The notes under the pieces were generated by a model. That model was not told where the DNA came from and ran no database searches. It was given only the letters and a program-made list of their open reading frames with translations. Both the position numbers and the translations under genes were made by a program. Of a DNA stretch of 45,845 bases, positions 45,801 to 45,845 are shown piece after piece. Source of the DNA: Gammaproteobacteria bacterium (GTDB lineage: Bacteria; Pseudomonadota; Gammaproteobacteria; HK1); NCBI GenBank assembly GCA_022826505.1, contig JAJDUQ010000254.1, forward strand, positions 1 through 45,845. The letters run 5' to 3'. How positions within the stretch are numbered: position 1 is the stretch's first letter; every line of letters starts with the position of its first letter.

Positions 45801-45845
45801 ATGGAGCAGGCGGACACGGGGTTTGCCGGTCGTTGGCTGCGCGAG
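45801..45845 (+). CDS. Possible start of an unidentified gene (cut by window edge)
   Basis: ATG 45801 opens a frame of 15 codons (MEQADTGFAGRWLRE) that continues past the window. There is no Shine-Dalgarno and the fragment is too short to recognise. It could be a real gene or a chance frame. Confidence 0.2.
   Translation, partial: MEQADTGFAGRWLRE

Overview
The window is GC-rich chromosomal DNA, most likely from an uncultured or deep-branching gammaproteobacterium. The evidence is gene order. The right two thirds holds hfq-hflX-hflK-hflC-DUF2065-hisZ-purA, then rnr-rlmB-rpsF-rpsR-DUF2232-rplI-dnaB, radA, and ffh opposite a ypjD-like and a CorB-like gene. These are classic gammaproteobacterial neighbourhoods, and hisZ next to purA supports this. 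GTG and TTG starts are common. I made no database search; family names rest on motifs I recognise in the translations.

Positions 1-12900 form a phosphonate (2-aminoethylphosphonate) catabolism region. It encodes PhnW (2-aminoethylphosphonate:pyruvate transaminase), a PbfA-like lyase for (R)-1-hydroxy-2-aminoethylphosphonate, a PhnY-like phosphonoacetaldehyde dehydrogenase, PhnA (phosphonoacetate hydrolase), a zinc-type alcohol dehydrogenase of the kind found beside phosphonate genes, and a LysR regulator divergent from phnA. PhnW and PbfA would both yield phosphonoacetaldehyde, PhnY would oxidise it, and PhnA would release acetate and phosphate. On the left flank lie a citryl-CoA-lyase-like gene cut by the window edge, an XRE-cupin regulator and a second class III PLP enzyme of unknown substrate. 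A PIN-domain toxin-antitoxin pair, a YHS-like mini-protein and an ATPase gene remnant sit inside the cluster. No phosphonate transporter is visible.

Positions 13200-20420 are a mixed accessory or metabolic stretch: a membrane fatty-acid-desaturase-like di-iron protein, a SelA-like PLP enzyme, a CaiB/BaiF CoA-transferase with a PyrK-like iron-sulfur flavoprotein in one apparent operon, a glutathione S-transferase, a fragment of another CoA-transferase, and an aspartate carbamoyltransferase.

Positions 20785-45399 are mostly housekeeping: RNA chaperone, HflX GTPase, HflKC membrane-protease modulators, histidine and purine biosynthesis, RNase R, RlmB, ribosomal proteins S6, S18 and L9, DnaB, RadA and Ffh. 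Departures from the ordinary are a DnaQ-CBS-DUF294 fusion, a Sat-CysC fusion whose sulfurylase half has lost its hallmark active-site motifs, and a 117-bp dispersed repeat present as two inverted copies on either side of the ypjD-ffh pair.
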